A stretch of 64,000 nucleotides of DNA. Source: Sulfuriferula plumbiphila. GTDB lineage: Bacteria > Pseudomonadota > Gammaproteobacteria > Burkholderiales > Sulfuriferulaceae. This document shows, in pieces, positions 45,652-53,768 of this stretch. The notes beneath the pieces were generated by a model. That model was not told the origin of the DNA. It searched no databases and saw only the letters and a list, made by a program, of their open reading frames with translations. The DNA is taken from positions 1,475,501-1,539,500 of the forward strand of contig NZ_AP021884.1 in assembly GCF_009938015.1 (NCBI RefSeq). Reading direction: 5' to 3'. The number at the start of each line of letters is the position of its first letter. Positions within the stretch are counted from its first letter, which is position 1. Position numbers and translations under genes: made by a program.

Positions 45652-48600
45652 ATGTTCCATACCGTACTGGTTGCCAACCGGGGCGAAATTGCCGTTCGCA
45701 CCATCCGCACCTTGAAGAAAATGGGGATACGCAGCGTCGCGATCCATTCCGATGCCGACCGCAATGCGCGCCACGTGGTCGATGCCGATGCGGCGATTGC
45801 GCTGGGCGGTAACAGCCCGGCGGAGAGCTATCTGCGTGCCGACAAGATTATTGAAGCAGCCCAATCAGCCGGGGCGCAAGCGATTATTCCCGGCTACGGT
45901 TTTTTATCCGAGAATGCCGATTTCGCCGAGGCGTGCGAGGCTGCCGGGCTGGTGTTTATCGGGCCTGCGCCAGAGCAGATGCGTCAGTTCGGCCTCAAGC
46001 ACAGCGCGCGTGAAATTGCCGGTGCGGCGGGTGTGCCGCTCACTCCGGGTACCGGACTGCTCGCCGATCTGGCCGAGGCCACCCAGGCTGCTGCGCAGCT
46101 GGGCTACCCGGTGATGCTCAAGAGCACGGCGGGTGGCGGCGGGATCGGCCTGAGCCGGTGTAACAATGAAGCCGAACTGGTGGCCGCGTTTGAATCGGTG
46201 CAGCGCCTCGGGAAAAGTTTCTTCAGCGATGGCAGCGTGTTTCTGGAACGCTTTGTGAAGAATGCGCGCCACGTCGAAGTGCAGATTTTCGGGGATGGCC
46301 AGGGCAAGGTGGCCGCACTGGGCGAGCGCGACTGTTCGCTGCAGCGCCGCAACCAGAAGGTGGTGGAAGAAACGCCGGCCCCTGGATTGCCGCCGGCCAC
46401 GCGCACTCGATTACTCGAGGCCGCAGTCAGGCTGGGCAAGGCGGTCAACTATCGTTCTGCCGGAACAATAGAATTCATCTACGACGCAGCGCGCGACGCG
46501 TTCTATTTTCTGGAGGTCAACACGCGTTTGCAGGTTGAACACCCGATTACCGAAGCGGTCACCGGCATTGATCTGATAGCGTGGATGGTCAGCACCGCAG
46601 CAGGCGAACCGCCTGCGCTGGATGCGCCTATCGTGCCGCAGGGCGCGGCCATCGAAGTGCGCATTTATGCGGAAGACCCGGTGAAAAATTTTCAGCCTTC
46701 CCCGGGCGTGCTGACCGAGGTGGTGTTCCCGGATGACGTACGTGTGGATACCTGGGTGGCCGCCGGGGTGGAAGTCTCTGCGCATTATGATCCGATGCTG
46801 GCCAAGCTGATTGCTTATGGCGCCAACCGCGAGGCGGCATTGGCGAAACTGATTGAAGCCCTCGACGCCACGCGCATTGCAGGGATAGCCACCAACCTGG
46901 ATTATTTGCGCCAGGTGGTGGCGTCAGCGGTGTTTATCAGCGGCAATGTCTCGACCGCTGCACTGGAAGGGTTCCGTTTCCAGCCGTCGGTGATCGAGGT
47001 GGTCGAGGCGGGCACCTATTCCACGGTACAGGATTACCCGGGACGAATCGGCTACTGGGATATCGGGGTGCCGCCGTCCGGCCCGATGGACGATTACGCG
47101 TTCCGTCTGGCTAACCGCATCGTCGGTAATCATCCTGGTGCCGCCGCGCTGGAATGCACGATACTGGGGGCGACGCTCAAATTCCATTGCGCGGCAACCA
47201 TCGCTCTGAGCGGCGCGCCGACGGCCGCAACCCTGGACGGCAAACCGGTCGCATTCTGGCAGGCGATCAGGGTGAAAAGCGGCCAGAAATTGGTGATCGG
47301 CAAGGTATTGAGCGGCTGCCGCACCTATTTTGCTGTGCGTGGCGGGCTGGATGTGCCGGTGTATCTGGGCAGCCGCTCGACTTTTGCGCTGGGGCAGTTT
47401 GGCGGGCATGGCGGACGGCCGCTCAGGGCCGGGGACATGCTGGCGGTCAGCCGCCCGGAATTGCCTGCCTGTACCACGCCCGCGCCACGCTATGCCGAGT
47501 CGGCGGCACCCGCAGCACTGATTCCGGAATACCGCCAGGATTGGGAAATTGGCGTGCTGTATGGTCCGCACGGCGCGCCGGATTTTTTTACCGAAGACGC
47601 GATCGCGATGTTTTTCTCCACTGCCTGGAAAGTACATTACAACTCCAATCGCCTGGGCATACGCCTGAATGGACCCAAACCCACCTGGGCGCGCAGCGAC
47701 GGCGGCGAGGCCGGTTTGCATCCGTCCAATATTCACGATTGCGAGTATGCGATCGGCAGCATTAATTTTACCGGCGACATGCCGGTGATTCTGACGCGTG
47801 ACGGCCCCAGCCTGGGCGGCTTTGTGTGCCCGGCCACGATTGCCCGCGCCGAGTTGTGGAAAGTCGGCCAGGTGAAGCCGGGTGACCGCATCCGCTTCCG
47901 CCCACTCAGTTTCGATGCTGCGCTGGCACTGGAGCGTGCCCAGGACAAGGCGATCGAAACGCTCAGCCCCATGCCGGCGCTGCCGCGTGCCCAGCTGCCC
48001 AGTTTGCAGCCGGCCGCTACCGTATCGGCCTGCGTGCTGCGCGAATTGCCGGCGCAGGACGAACGGCCTGCCGTGGCCTATCGTCAGGCCGGCGATAAAT
48101 ACATCCTGCTGGAGTATGGCGCCAATGTGCTCGATTTGCACCTGCGGCTGCGCATTCATGCGCTGATGGAGGCGCTCAGGGCCAGCCCTGTCAATGGTAT
48201 CCTGGAGCTGTCCCCGGGCGTGCGCTCGCTGCAGATCCATTACGACAGCCGCATCCTGCATCAAACCGCGCTGCTCGATGCGCTGTGCGCGCTGGAGGCG
48301 CAATTGCCGCCCGCCAGGAGCATGCGCGTACCCAGCCGCATCGTGCATCTGCCGCTGGCGTTCGAGGATACGGCCACGCTGGATGCCGTGGCGCGCTATC
48401 GGCAGTCGGTCAGGGACAGCGCGCCGTGGCTGCCCAGTAATGTCGAGTTCATCCGCCGCATCAACGGCCTCGCCAGTCAGGATGAGGTGCGCGATATTGT
48501 GTTCAATGCCAGTTACATGGTGCTGGGGCTGGGTGATGTGTATCTGGGCGCGCCGTGTGCGGTCCCGGTCGATCCGCGCCATCGCCTGCTGACTTCCAAA

Positions 48601-49278
48601 TACAATCCGGCGCGTACTTACACGGCGGAGGGCACGGTCGGTATCGGCGGTGTCTATATGTGCATCTACGGCATGGATTCGCCCGGCGGTTACCAGCTCA
48701 TCGGCCGCACCCTGCCGATCTGGAACAAGTTTCTGAAAAACCCGCAATTCAGACAAGGTGCGCCGTGGCTGTTGCGTTTCTTCGACCAGGTGCGCTATTA
48801 CCCGGTGAGCGAAACGGAGCTGAATCAGCTACGTGAGAATTTCCGCGAAGGGCTGACCAGCATCCGCATTGAAGACGCCGTGTTTGACCTCGCACAATAC
48901 GATGCATTCCTGCACGACAATGCCGACAGCATCGCCAGTTTCCGGGCACGGCAGCAGGCAGCTTTCAACGCAGAAGTTGCGCACTGGCAAACATATGCAA
49001 CGGAAATCGCAGCGCATGATGACGAGCCGGACGTGGCACCACCCGGCGCGGATAGCGCCGGTCATATCGTCGCCTCGGATATCAGCGGCAGTATCTGGAA
49101 ATTGCTGATCGAGGCGGGCGCCGTGGTGAAAGCAGGCGACCCATTGCTGATCGTCGAGGCGATGAAAATGGAGTTTTCCATCTGCGCGCCCATTGACGGA
49201 ACGGTGTGTGCACTGCATTGCCGCGCTGGCAAGCAGGTTGCAGCTGGGGATGCGCTGGTGGTGATTGAACCCGTGTAG
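45652..49278 (+). CDS. uca: Urea carboxylase (urea/guanidine carboxylase family), first paralogue
   Basis: Biotin- and ATP-dependent carboxylase making allophanate from urea. 1208 residues. Order: biotin carboxylase (1-~440; [13 protein letters not shown]-grasp loop, [18 protein letters not shown]), KipA/AHS2-like part of the carboxyltransferase (from ~443; VEAGTYSTVQDYPGRIGYWD, PPSGPMDDY), KipI/AHS1-like part (from ~808; VAYRQAGDKYILLEYG), the UCA-specific tail ([37 protein letters not shown]) and a biotinyl domain with EAMKMEF (biotin-Lys1172). Members of this family are split between urea and guanidine; the setting behind urtABCDE-atzF favours urea. Bracketed by two inverted MITE-like repeats. 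Confidence 0.9.
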   Translation: MFHTVLVANRGEIAVRTIRTLKKMGIRSVAIHSDADRNARHVVDADAAIALGGNSPAESYLRADKIIEAAQSAGAQAIIPGYGFLSENADFAEACEAAGLVFIGPAPEQMRQFGLKHSAREIAGAAGVPLTPGTGLLADLAEATQAAAQLGYPVMLKSTAGGGGIGLSRCNNEAELVAAFESVQRLGKSFFSDGSVFLERFVKNARHVEVQIFGDGQGKVAALGERDCSLQRRNQKVVEETPAPGLPPATRTRLLEAAVRLGKAVNYRSAGTIEFIYDAARDAFYFLEVNTRLQVEHPITEAVTGIDLIAWMVSTAAGEPPALDAPIVPQGAAIEVRIYAEDPVKNFQPSPGVLTEVVFPDDVRVDTWVAAGVEVSAHYDPMLAKLIAYGANREAALAKLIEALDATRIAGIATNLDYLRQVVASAVFISGNVSTAALEGFRFQPSVIEVVEAGTYSTVQDYPGRIGYWDIGVPPSGPMDDYAFRLANRIVGNHPGAAALECTILGATLKFHCAATIALSGAPTAATLDGKPVAFWQAIRVKSGQKLVIGKVLSGCRTYFAVRGGLDVPVYLGSRSTFALGQFGGHGGRPLRAGDMLAVSRPELPACTTPAPRYAESAAPAALIPEYRQDWEIGVLYGPHGAPDFFTEDAIAMFFSTAWKVHYNSNRLGIRLNGPKPTWARSDGGEAGLHPSNIHDCEYAIGSINFTGDMPVILTRDGPSLGGFVCPATIARAELWKVGQVKPGDRIRFRPLSFDAALALERAQDKAIETLSPMPALPRAQLPSLQPAATVSACVLRELPAQDERPAVAYRQAGDKYILLEYGANVLDLHLRLRIHALMEALRASPVNGILELSPGVRSLQIHYDSRILHQTALLDALCALEAQLPPARSMRVPSRIVHLPLAFEDTATLDAVARYRQSVRDSAPWLPSNVEFIRRINGLASQDEVRDIVFNASYMVLGLGDVYLGAPCAVPVDPRHRLLTSKYNPARTYTAEGTVGIGGVYMCIYGMDSPGGYQLIGRTLPIWNKFLKNPQFRQGAPWLLRFFDQVRYYPVSETELNQLRENFREGLTSIRIEDAVFDLAQYDAFLHDNADSIASFRARQQAAFNAEVAHWQTYATEIAAHDDEPDVAPPGADSAGHIVASDISGSIWKLLIEAGAVVKAGDPLLIVEAMKMEFSICAPIDGTVCALHCRAGKQVAAGDALVVIEPV

Positions 49279-49311
49279 CGCTGTTACGTTGAACCTAAAA
49301 AACTTAGTTCT

Positions 49312-49421
49312 AGCCACGGAGTTCACGGAGGAAGGCAATCCTGAGTTTTTTATGGCCACCCCCAACGGGTGAAGGCCAGACGACCTGCAATCTGTTGTGT
49401 TTACTCCGTGAACTCCGTGGT
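49312..49421 (-). repeat. MITE-like palindromic element, copy 2 (inverted)
   Basis: 110 bp from AGCCACGGAGTTCACGGAGG to ACTCCGTGAACTCCGTGGT. Read on the minus strand it lines up with the copy at 45493-45610 over nearly its whole length (GATTGCAGGTCG, TTCACCCGTTGG, GGCCATAAAA, CAGGATTGCCTTCCTCC). The flanks extend the symmetry (GTTGAACCTA ... TAGGTTGAAC, one mismatch). It lies between the convergent uca and gntR genes and could act as a two-way terminator. Confidence 0.8.
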
Positions 49422-49433
49422 TAATTACTTTTT

Positions 49434-50198
49434 CTAGGTTGAACGGGTGCGATTGCCCCCGCGGCGCGCGCGTTCGAGTTGGGTCAGGGTGAGGTTTTTG
49501 ACGAAATTCTCGCTGTAGCTGATATGCGCTTTCATTAGTCTTTGCGCTTCGGCCAGGTCGCGCTGGAGCAGCTGCTGGCAAATCTGGTGATGCTCTTCGT
49601 AGGTGCGGTCGATGCGCGTAGCGTCGGTAAAGTCGAGGCGGCGGACCGCCCGGATACGGCCGTTAATGTCTTCCAGATAATGCCTCAAGGCGATGTTTCC
49701 ACCGCCTTCCGCCAGGGTCATGTGAAATGACTCGTCACGCGCTTCCATTTCTTCCGAGTCGTTGCTGCGTTCTTCCTGCCGGGCAGGATCCCAGGACTGC
49801 GCCAGTTTTTCCAGATCGGTGGTCGGCATGAAGGCGGCGGCCAGTTGCAGGGACAACATTTCCAGCGTGATGCGAACCTGGTAGTAATGCGCGAGTTCCG
49901 CGATATCGAGGTTGCGGATAAAGCATCCCTGCTTCGGCAGAATACGCAGATACCCCTCGGTTTCAAGGCGCTGCAACGCACTCCGGATCGGAGTGCGGCT
50001 GACACCATATTGAACCGCCAGTTCAGACTCGGTAATCCGCGTTCCCGGATAGAGTTCGAAATTGAGGATGCTTTCACGCAACTGGTTGTATACGTCTTTT
50101 GCACTGAGTTTGGCTTCCGACACAGGTACCTCTGGAATGGACTTTACTGCCTGGTTTTGATTGTAGGCTGATGCTGGAAGTCTCCACAACTGCTTCAT
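49434..50198 (-). CDS. GntR-family regulator with FCD ligand domain
   Basis: 254 residues. Winged-helix domain (~30-95: LSAKDVYNQLRESILNFELY, PGTRITESELAVQYGVSRTP, IRSALQRLETEGYLRILPKQ), then an FCD effector domain (RITLEMLSLQLAAAF; DESFHMTLAEGGGNIALRHY; HHQICQQLLQRDLAEA) whose Asp/His residues (D..H..H..H pattern) may hold a metal and a small carboxylate or amide. It converges with uca and diverges from the porin gene, so it probably controls this cluster; the palindrome at 37746-37757 is a candidate site. The first ~25 residues are unusual for the family and an internal start is possible. Confidence 0.9.
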   Translation of the reverse strand: MKQLWRLPASAYNQNQAVKSIPEVPVSEAKLSAKDVYNQLRESILNFELYPGTRITESELAVQYGVSRTPIRSALQRLETEGYLRILPKQGCFIRNLDIAELAHYYQVRITLEMLSLQLAAAFMPTTDLEKLAQSWDPARQEERSNDSEEMEARDESFHMTLAEGGGNIALRHYLEDINGRIRAVRRLDFTDATRIDRTYEEHHQICQQLLQRDLAEAQRLMKAHISYSENFVKNLTLTQLERARRGGNRTRST

Positions 50199-50668
50199 GC
50201 AATATATTTCTTGGGGGGCGCAGGTTACCCATTTATCGGGCGAATCGCCTCATTTCAAGGTGCTGCAAACTATGCAGGCAGCTTCAAATTGCCTGTACGA
50301 CTGGCAGCTTCACACAGTCTCCCCACTGCATTGCCCGCAACTTCCCAACCTGGCTGGAAAATAACAAAGCCAAAAATGGGCAAGAACAACATGCTCCACC
50401 TATCCGATGGCGGAGATGAAGCATATACGCTGGAGAAGCTTTCAGTGCGTTTTTGTGATGTTCCGCACCAATCCAGAGCGCACAAGTATTCATTAATTTT
50501 ACGGAGATATTAAGTAGGCATGGGCTTTAAGAACGTTAATTGTTTTGAGTACAACGAGTTGTTTTAATGTGTTCACAAAGATGGCGCGTTTTATGCTAGA
50601 GCAAGTAAAGCGAGATTATTTATAAGAGGTTTCGCTAAATTCAATTTTCAAGGTTAAGGGAGAAAGCA
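50199..50668. other. 470 bp intergenic stretch between gntR and the porin gene
   Basis: No gene recognised; several short ORF readings are not credible. It contains TTGAGTACAA (50545-50554), 8/10 identical to the GntR-like core at 37747, and the sigma-54-like site at 50582-50597. The 3' 100 bp are AT-rich, with GGGAGAAAGC as ribosome site for the porin. Confidence 0.5.
50582..50597 (+). promoter_or_regulatory. Candidate sigma-54 promoter for the porin gene
   Basis: TGGCGCGTTTTATGCT keeps GG-N10-GC and matches the consensus TGGCACGNNNNTTGCW at all but two informative positions. It lies 72 bp before the porin start codon. No convincing NtrC site was found upstream. Confidence 0.45.
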
Positions 50669-51475
50669 ATGTGGGTCAGTAGCTCGAAAAAAATGTTGAC
50701 GGCAATTTCACTGGTGCTTGCATCGGGAGTAATTTCATCTCCGGCAAGCGCTGATTTTACCGGCCACCTTGATTTGGCTTCTAAATATTATTTGCGTGGC
50801 ATCACCACAACCTATAATCCCGCATCTGTGGGAGCGCTGGGCAATGCCCAGGGGGATGCACCGGAAAACGATGGTCCTGCATTTCAGGGTGGTTTGGATT
50901 ACGCTCATAGCAGTGGCTTTTATGCGGGTTGGTGGTTCTCGACTTTGAGCTATTCATACAAGACCTTCACTGACCAGGGTGTGTCGATGGAGCATGACTT
51001 GTATGCGGGATATGCCAGCAAGGTCGGCGATATTGGATACAAACTTGGATTTACGCGTTATCAATATGTCCCCGGTAAAAATTCCACCGGTTGGGAGACG
51101 TTGGTAGGTGTGAGCTATAAAGGTTTTGGTCTCAATGCACAGACTCTGCTTAATGATGTGACATTCGGTAATAAGGGGGATACCTATTGGACTGCCACCT
51201 ATGCCACGACGCTTCCCATGGATATCGGCTTCAATGCGACCCTTGGTTATTACACCTATGCAAAGACGGGTAAATTCGTCAATCCAGGCAATATTTATGG
51301 GACCACCCCTGGCGATAGCGTAGCCAGTTCCGCTTTTCGTCATGTCACCGTCGGTGTTACTTATCCCTTCGTGAAGAATCTGACAGGAGGTGTGAGTTAC
51401 ATTATTGGAGGTAAAAACCGCTATGACGTTAGCCAGGACAACAAATTTGTTGGAAGTTTGAGTTACACCTTTTAG
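50669..51475 (+). CDS. TorF-family putative outer-membrane porin (Gcw_chp)
   Basis: 268 residues. Signal peptide (MWVSSSKKMLTAISLVLASG ... SPASA), then alternating beta-strand sequence with many Tyr/Gly/Ser and a C-terminal aromatic residue (VGSLSYTF), as expected for an outer-membrane beta-barrel. The start of the mature chain, DFTGHLDLASKYYLRGI, is the mark of the TIGR02001/TorF family found near nitrogen-compound uptake genes. It sits between the gntR regulator and the guanidine riboswitch, so it may let urea, guanidine or related compounds pass the outer membrane; that is inference. Confidence 0.82.
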   Translation: MWVSSSKKMLTAISLVLASGVISSPASADFTGHLDLASKYYLRGITTTYNPASVGALGNAQGDAPENDGPAFQGGLDYAHSSGFYAGWWFSTLSYSYKTFTDQGVSMEHDLYAGYASKVGDIGYKLGFTRYQYVPGKNSTGWETLVGVSYKGFGLNAQTLLNDVTFGNKGDTYWTATYATTLPMDIGFNATLGYYTYAKTGKFVNPGNIYGTTPGDSVASSAFRHVTVGVTYPFVKNLTGGVSYIIGGKNRYDVSQDNKFVGSLSYTF

Positions 51476-51669
51476 TTCTTTCAGGGGCGGGCTTGAACTA
51501 CCCAATTGCCGGATCATTAAGTGCCTTGCTGGGCAACTTCGATATGCGCGCCCTAATTTGATGTGTGAGTGTTTGTACTGCACCACAATGCAGCTTGATT
51601 TTGGATGAAACCCAATGAGTATTGTGTAGTGAATTTCATATGGCTATGAAATAAAAACAAAATATTTTA
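51476..51669. other. Upstream part of the guanidine-operon control region
   Basis: 194 bp with no ORF. TGCACCACAATGCAGCT at 51579-51595 matches the NtrC consensus at its first half-site (TGCACC) but only partly at the second. The stretch 51600-51669 is AT-rich, like the spacer before the urt promoter. Confidence 0.35.
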
Positions 51670-51685
51670 TGGCATAAGATGTGCT
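51670..51685 (+). promoter_or_regulatory. Candidate sigma-54 promoter of the guanidine operon
   Basis: TGGCATAAGATGTGCT has the essential GG-N10-GC and the flanking TGGCA / TGCT, with three mismatches to consensus. Transcription would start near 51696, exactly at the 5' arm of the riboswitch leader, which supports the call. Confidence 0.5.
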
Positions 51686-51697
51686 AATGGTTTTGCA

Positions 51698-51867
51698 GAG
51701 AGGTGCAGTCGTCACTGTATCCTTTGATTTTCAGGGCAACTAGGGTTCCGGTTCCACAATTGTGGGATGTCTGGTCCGAGAGTTGTCCGGCCTCAGCATG
51801 ATAGAGGCTCCACGGAGGGATAAAAGCCCGGGAGGTCGCGACCAGTCGTCGCTTCACCTCTCGCAAG
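51698..51867 (+). ncRNA. Guanidine-I (ykkC) riboswitch leader with terminator
   Basis: The conserved blocks of the guanidine-I aptamer are present in order: CTAGGGTTCCG (51740-51750), GGTCCGAGAG (51773-51782) and ACGG-AGGGATAAAAGCCCGGGAGG (51812-51835). P1-type stem GGGCAAC (51734-51740) pairs with GTTGTCC (51782-51788). Past the aptamer, GGGAGGT (51830-51836) can pair with ACCTCTC (51856-51862) around an inner GCGAC/GTCGC stem, followed by GCAAGTTTTT: a terminator that uses the aptamer's last conserved bases. The leader's 5' GAGAGGTG (51698-51705) can pair perfectly with CACCTCTC (51855-51862) as antiterminator. Established: this class switches guanidine export and degradation genes on when guanidine binds. 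Confidence 0.95.
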
Positions 51868-51897
51868 TTTTTAACTCTTCCTTAAGGAGTATCTGTT

Positions 51898-52890
51898 ATG
51901 TGCTTTAAACGCTTTCTTGGACGCACCCTTGCCGCGCTGTTTCTCTCCCTTGGATTGCTGCTGACGGGTTTGCCTGCCGCACATGCAGAAATCAAGGTCG
52001 GCTTAAGCGACTGGCCTGGCTGGGTGGCCTGGTACGTCGCCGAGCAGCAGGGTTACTTCAAGAAATATGGCGCCGACGTCAAGCTGGTCTGGTTTGCTAA
52101 CTATACCGATTCCATTTCCGCCCTTTCCGCAGGGCAACTTGATGCCAACTCCCAGACCTGGAGCGATACCTTGGCGCCCCTTGCCAAGGGGATTCCACTC
52201 AAGGTCGTACTGGTCAACGACAACTCCGCCGGCAACGATGCGCTCATGGTCGGCCCCAACATCAAGCGCTTCGCCGATCTCAAGGGTAAGACCATTGCGC
52301 TGGAGGAATTCAGTGTTTCGCACTTTCTGCTGGTGACTGCACTGCACAAGAACGGCATGTCGCTCAAGGACGTGAAGGTGGTGAATCTTGCCGCTGGTGA
52401 TGCCGCCGCAGCTTTCCTCAGTGGCCGCGTCGATGCTGCAGTGGTGTGGAATCCGTGGGTGAACAAAATTCAAATTAGCGGCAAGGGGCATGCATTATTC
52501 ACCTCCAAGGAAATCCCCGGTCTGATTCCCGATCTGCTGGTGGCGCAGGAAAAATCCCTGGTGGCGCACCGCAAGGATTTCATCGGCATGATCAAAGCCT
52601 GGTACGACACCGAGAAATTCATCCGCGAACAGCCTGGCGTAGCGGCCAAAATCATGGCCAAGGTGGTGAGCATGCCGCCTGAAGAGTATAGGGTGTTCCT
52701 GTCCGGGACTAAATTTTTTGATCAGAATGGCAATCTGCAAGCCTTCGGCCCCGCTTCCGATCCTACTTCTTTACTGGGAGTAGCACCCACCATAGCAAAA
52801 TTCCTTCTGGAAAATAAACTGATGGAAGGGAAGGTGGATTACGCCAAAGGGCTGGATGGCTCGTTGGTGAAAGAAGTCGCCAGGCGCTAG
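51898..52890 (+). CDS. NitT/TauT-type ABC transporter, substrate-binding protein (probable guanidine)
   Basis: 330-residue periplasmic binding protein with signal peptide (ALFLSLGLLLTGLPAAHA). The mature start EIKVGLSDWPGWVAWYVAEQ and the motifs ALSAGQLDANSQTWSDTL, ALEEFSVSHFLLVTALHKNG, GRVDAAVVWNPWVNKI are those of NMT1/TauA-like receptors. AAGGAG lies 8 nt before the ATG, 30 bp after the riboswitch. Guanidine as ligand is inferred from the riboswitch and the genes behind it; such transporters are known with guanidine carboxylase clusters. Followed by permease and ATPase genes. Confidence 0.9.
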   Translation: MCFKRFLGRTLAALFLSLGLLLTGLPAAHAEIKVGLSDWPGWVAWYVAEQQGYFKKYGADVKLVWFANYTDSISALSAGQLDANSQTWSDTLAPLAKGIPLKVVLVNDNSAGNDALMVGPNIKRFADLKGKTIALEEFSVSHFLLVTALHKNGMSLKDVKVVNLAAGDAAAAFLSGRVDAAVVWNPWVNKIQISGKGHALFTSKEIPGLIPDLLVAQEKSLVAHRKDFIGMIKAWYDTEKFIREQPGVAAKIMAKVVSMPPEEYRVFLSGTKFFDQNGNLQAFGPASDPTSLLGVAPTIAKFLLENKLMEGKVDYAKGLDGSLVKEVARR

Positions 52891-52899
52891 GGAATCAAC

Positions 52900-53763
52900 A
52901 TGCCAACCACCGAACGCAGCCTTTCAAAATCTACAATGCCCAGCGCAGCCGTGATGCCTGTAGCTGTACAGCGCAAACGCAGGTTCTGGACCATCCGGGG
53001 CCGCCTCAGCCGTAAGGAGTACCTGGTCCTGGCTGCTCTGGGTATGGTGCTGCCCTTTGTCGGCTGGTGGTGGCTGGCCAGCAGCGGGTTGATGGACAAA
53101 GTGTTCATGCCCAGCCCGCTGGACGTGATCACGCGCATACACCGCTGGTTCATGGAAGACAACCTGATGGGCGATGCCTCGATCAGTATCTACCGGGTGA
53201 CGGCCGGTTTTATACTCTCGGCGATGTTTGCCTTGCCGCTGGGACTGATGATCGGCACCTACCGCCCGGTTCAGGCCATGCTGGAACCACTGCTCGATTT
53301 CATTCGCTATATGCCGGCGGTCGCATTCATTCCGCTGGTCATGATCTGGGTCGGCATCGATGAAGGCTCCAAGATTGCGATCATTTTTATTGGCACGTTT
53401 TTTCAGATGGTGTTGATGGTGGCGGAAGATGTTCGTCGGGTGCCTCTGGCGCAAATCGAGGCAGCGCAAACCATGGGCGCCAGGCGCGGAGAAATCGTTT
53501 CGCTGGTGATCCTGCAATCGGCCAAGCCTGCGCTTCTGGACACCCTGCGCATCACCATGGGATGGGCTTGGACTTACCTGGTGGTAGCTGAGCTGGTAGC
53601 TGCCAACTCGGGTCTGGGTTACGCCATTCTCAAGGCGCAGCGTTTCCTGCAAACCGACAAGATATTCGCTGGAATTATTTTAATTGGCCTGATCGGCTTG
53701 GTTACCGACCAGCTGTTCCGGCTTGTTCATCGCAAATCCTTCCCCTGGCTTTATCGCAAGTGA
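52900..53763 (+). CDS. NitT/TauT-type ABC transporter, permease
   Basis: 287 residues. A ~45-residue basic N-terminal tail (VQRKRRFWTIRGRLSRKEYL) leads into six membrane helices of the BPD_transp_1 fold. The EAA coupling loop is ADVRRVPLAQIEAAQTMGAR-like (AAQTMGARRGEIVSLVILQS), and the family-typical end PALLDTLRITMGWAWTYLVV and AELVAANSGLGYAILKAQRF are present, as in SsuC/TauC. It starts 9 bp after the binding-protein gene and its last bases touch the ATPase gene's start region. Forms the channel for probable guanidine uptake. Confidence 0.93.
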   Translation: MPTTERSLSKSTMPSAAVMPVAVQRKRRFWTIRGRLSRKEYLVLAALGMVLPFVGWWWLASSGLMDKVFMPSPLDVITRIHRWFMEDNLMGDASISIYRVTAGFILSAMFALPLGLMIGTYRPVQAMLEPLLDFIRYMPAVAFIPLVMIWVGIDEGSKIAIIFIGTFFQMVLMVAEDVRRVPLAQIEAAQTMGARRGEIVSLVILQSAKPALLDTLRITMGWAWTYLVVAELVAANSGLGYAILKAQRFLQTDKIFAGIILIGLIGLVTDQLFRLVHRKSFPWLYRK

Positions 53764-53768
53764 ATATT

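Noticed and set aside
46924-48756. 610-codon open frame antisense to the first carboxylase
   Set aside because: Shadow of the uca gene; no recognisable motif and no ribosome site.
45652-49278. First carboxylase as acetyl-CoA, pyruvate or another acyl-CoA carboxylase
   Set aside because: The biotin carboxylase is followed by KipA/KipI-like domains and the urea-carboxylase-type tail, not by an acyl-CoA carboxyltransferase.
50079-50095. GGTTGTATACGTC inside gntR as an operator
   Set aside because: It encodes conserved residues (DVYNQL) of the winged-helix domain and is not palindromic beyond the core, so coding constraint explains it.
50438-50490. NtrC-like site before the porin (GCACCAATCCAGAGCGC region)
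   Set aside because: Only one half-site resembles the consensus; too weak to report as a feature.
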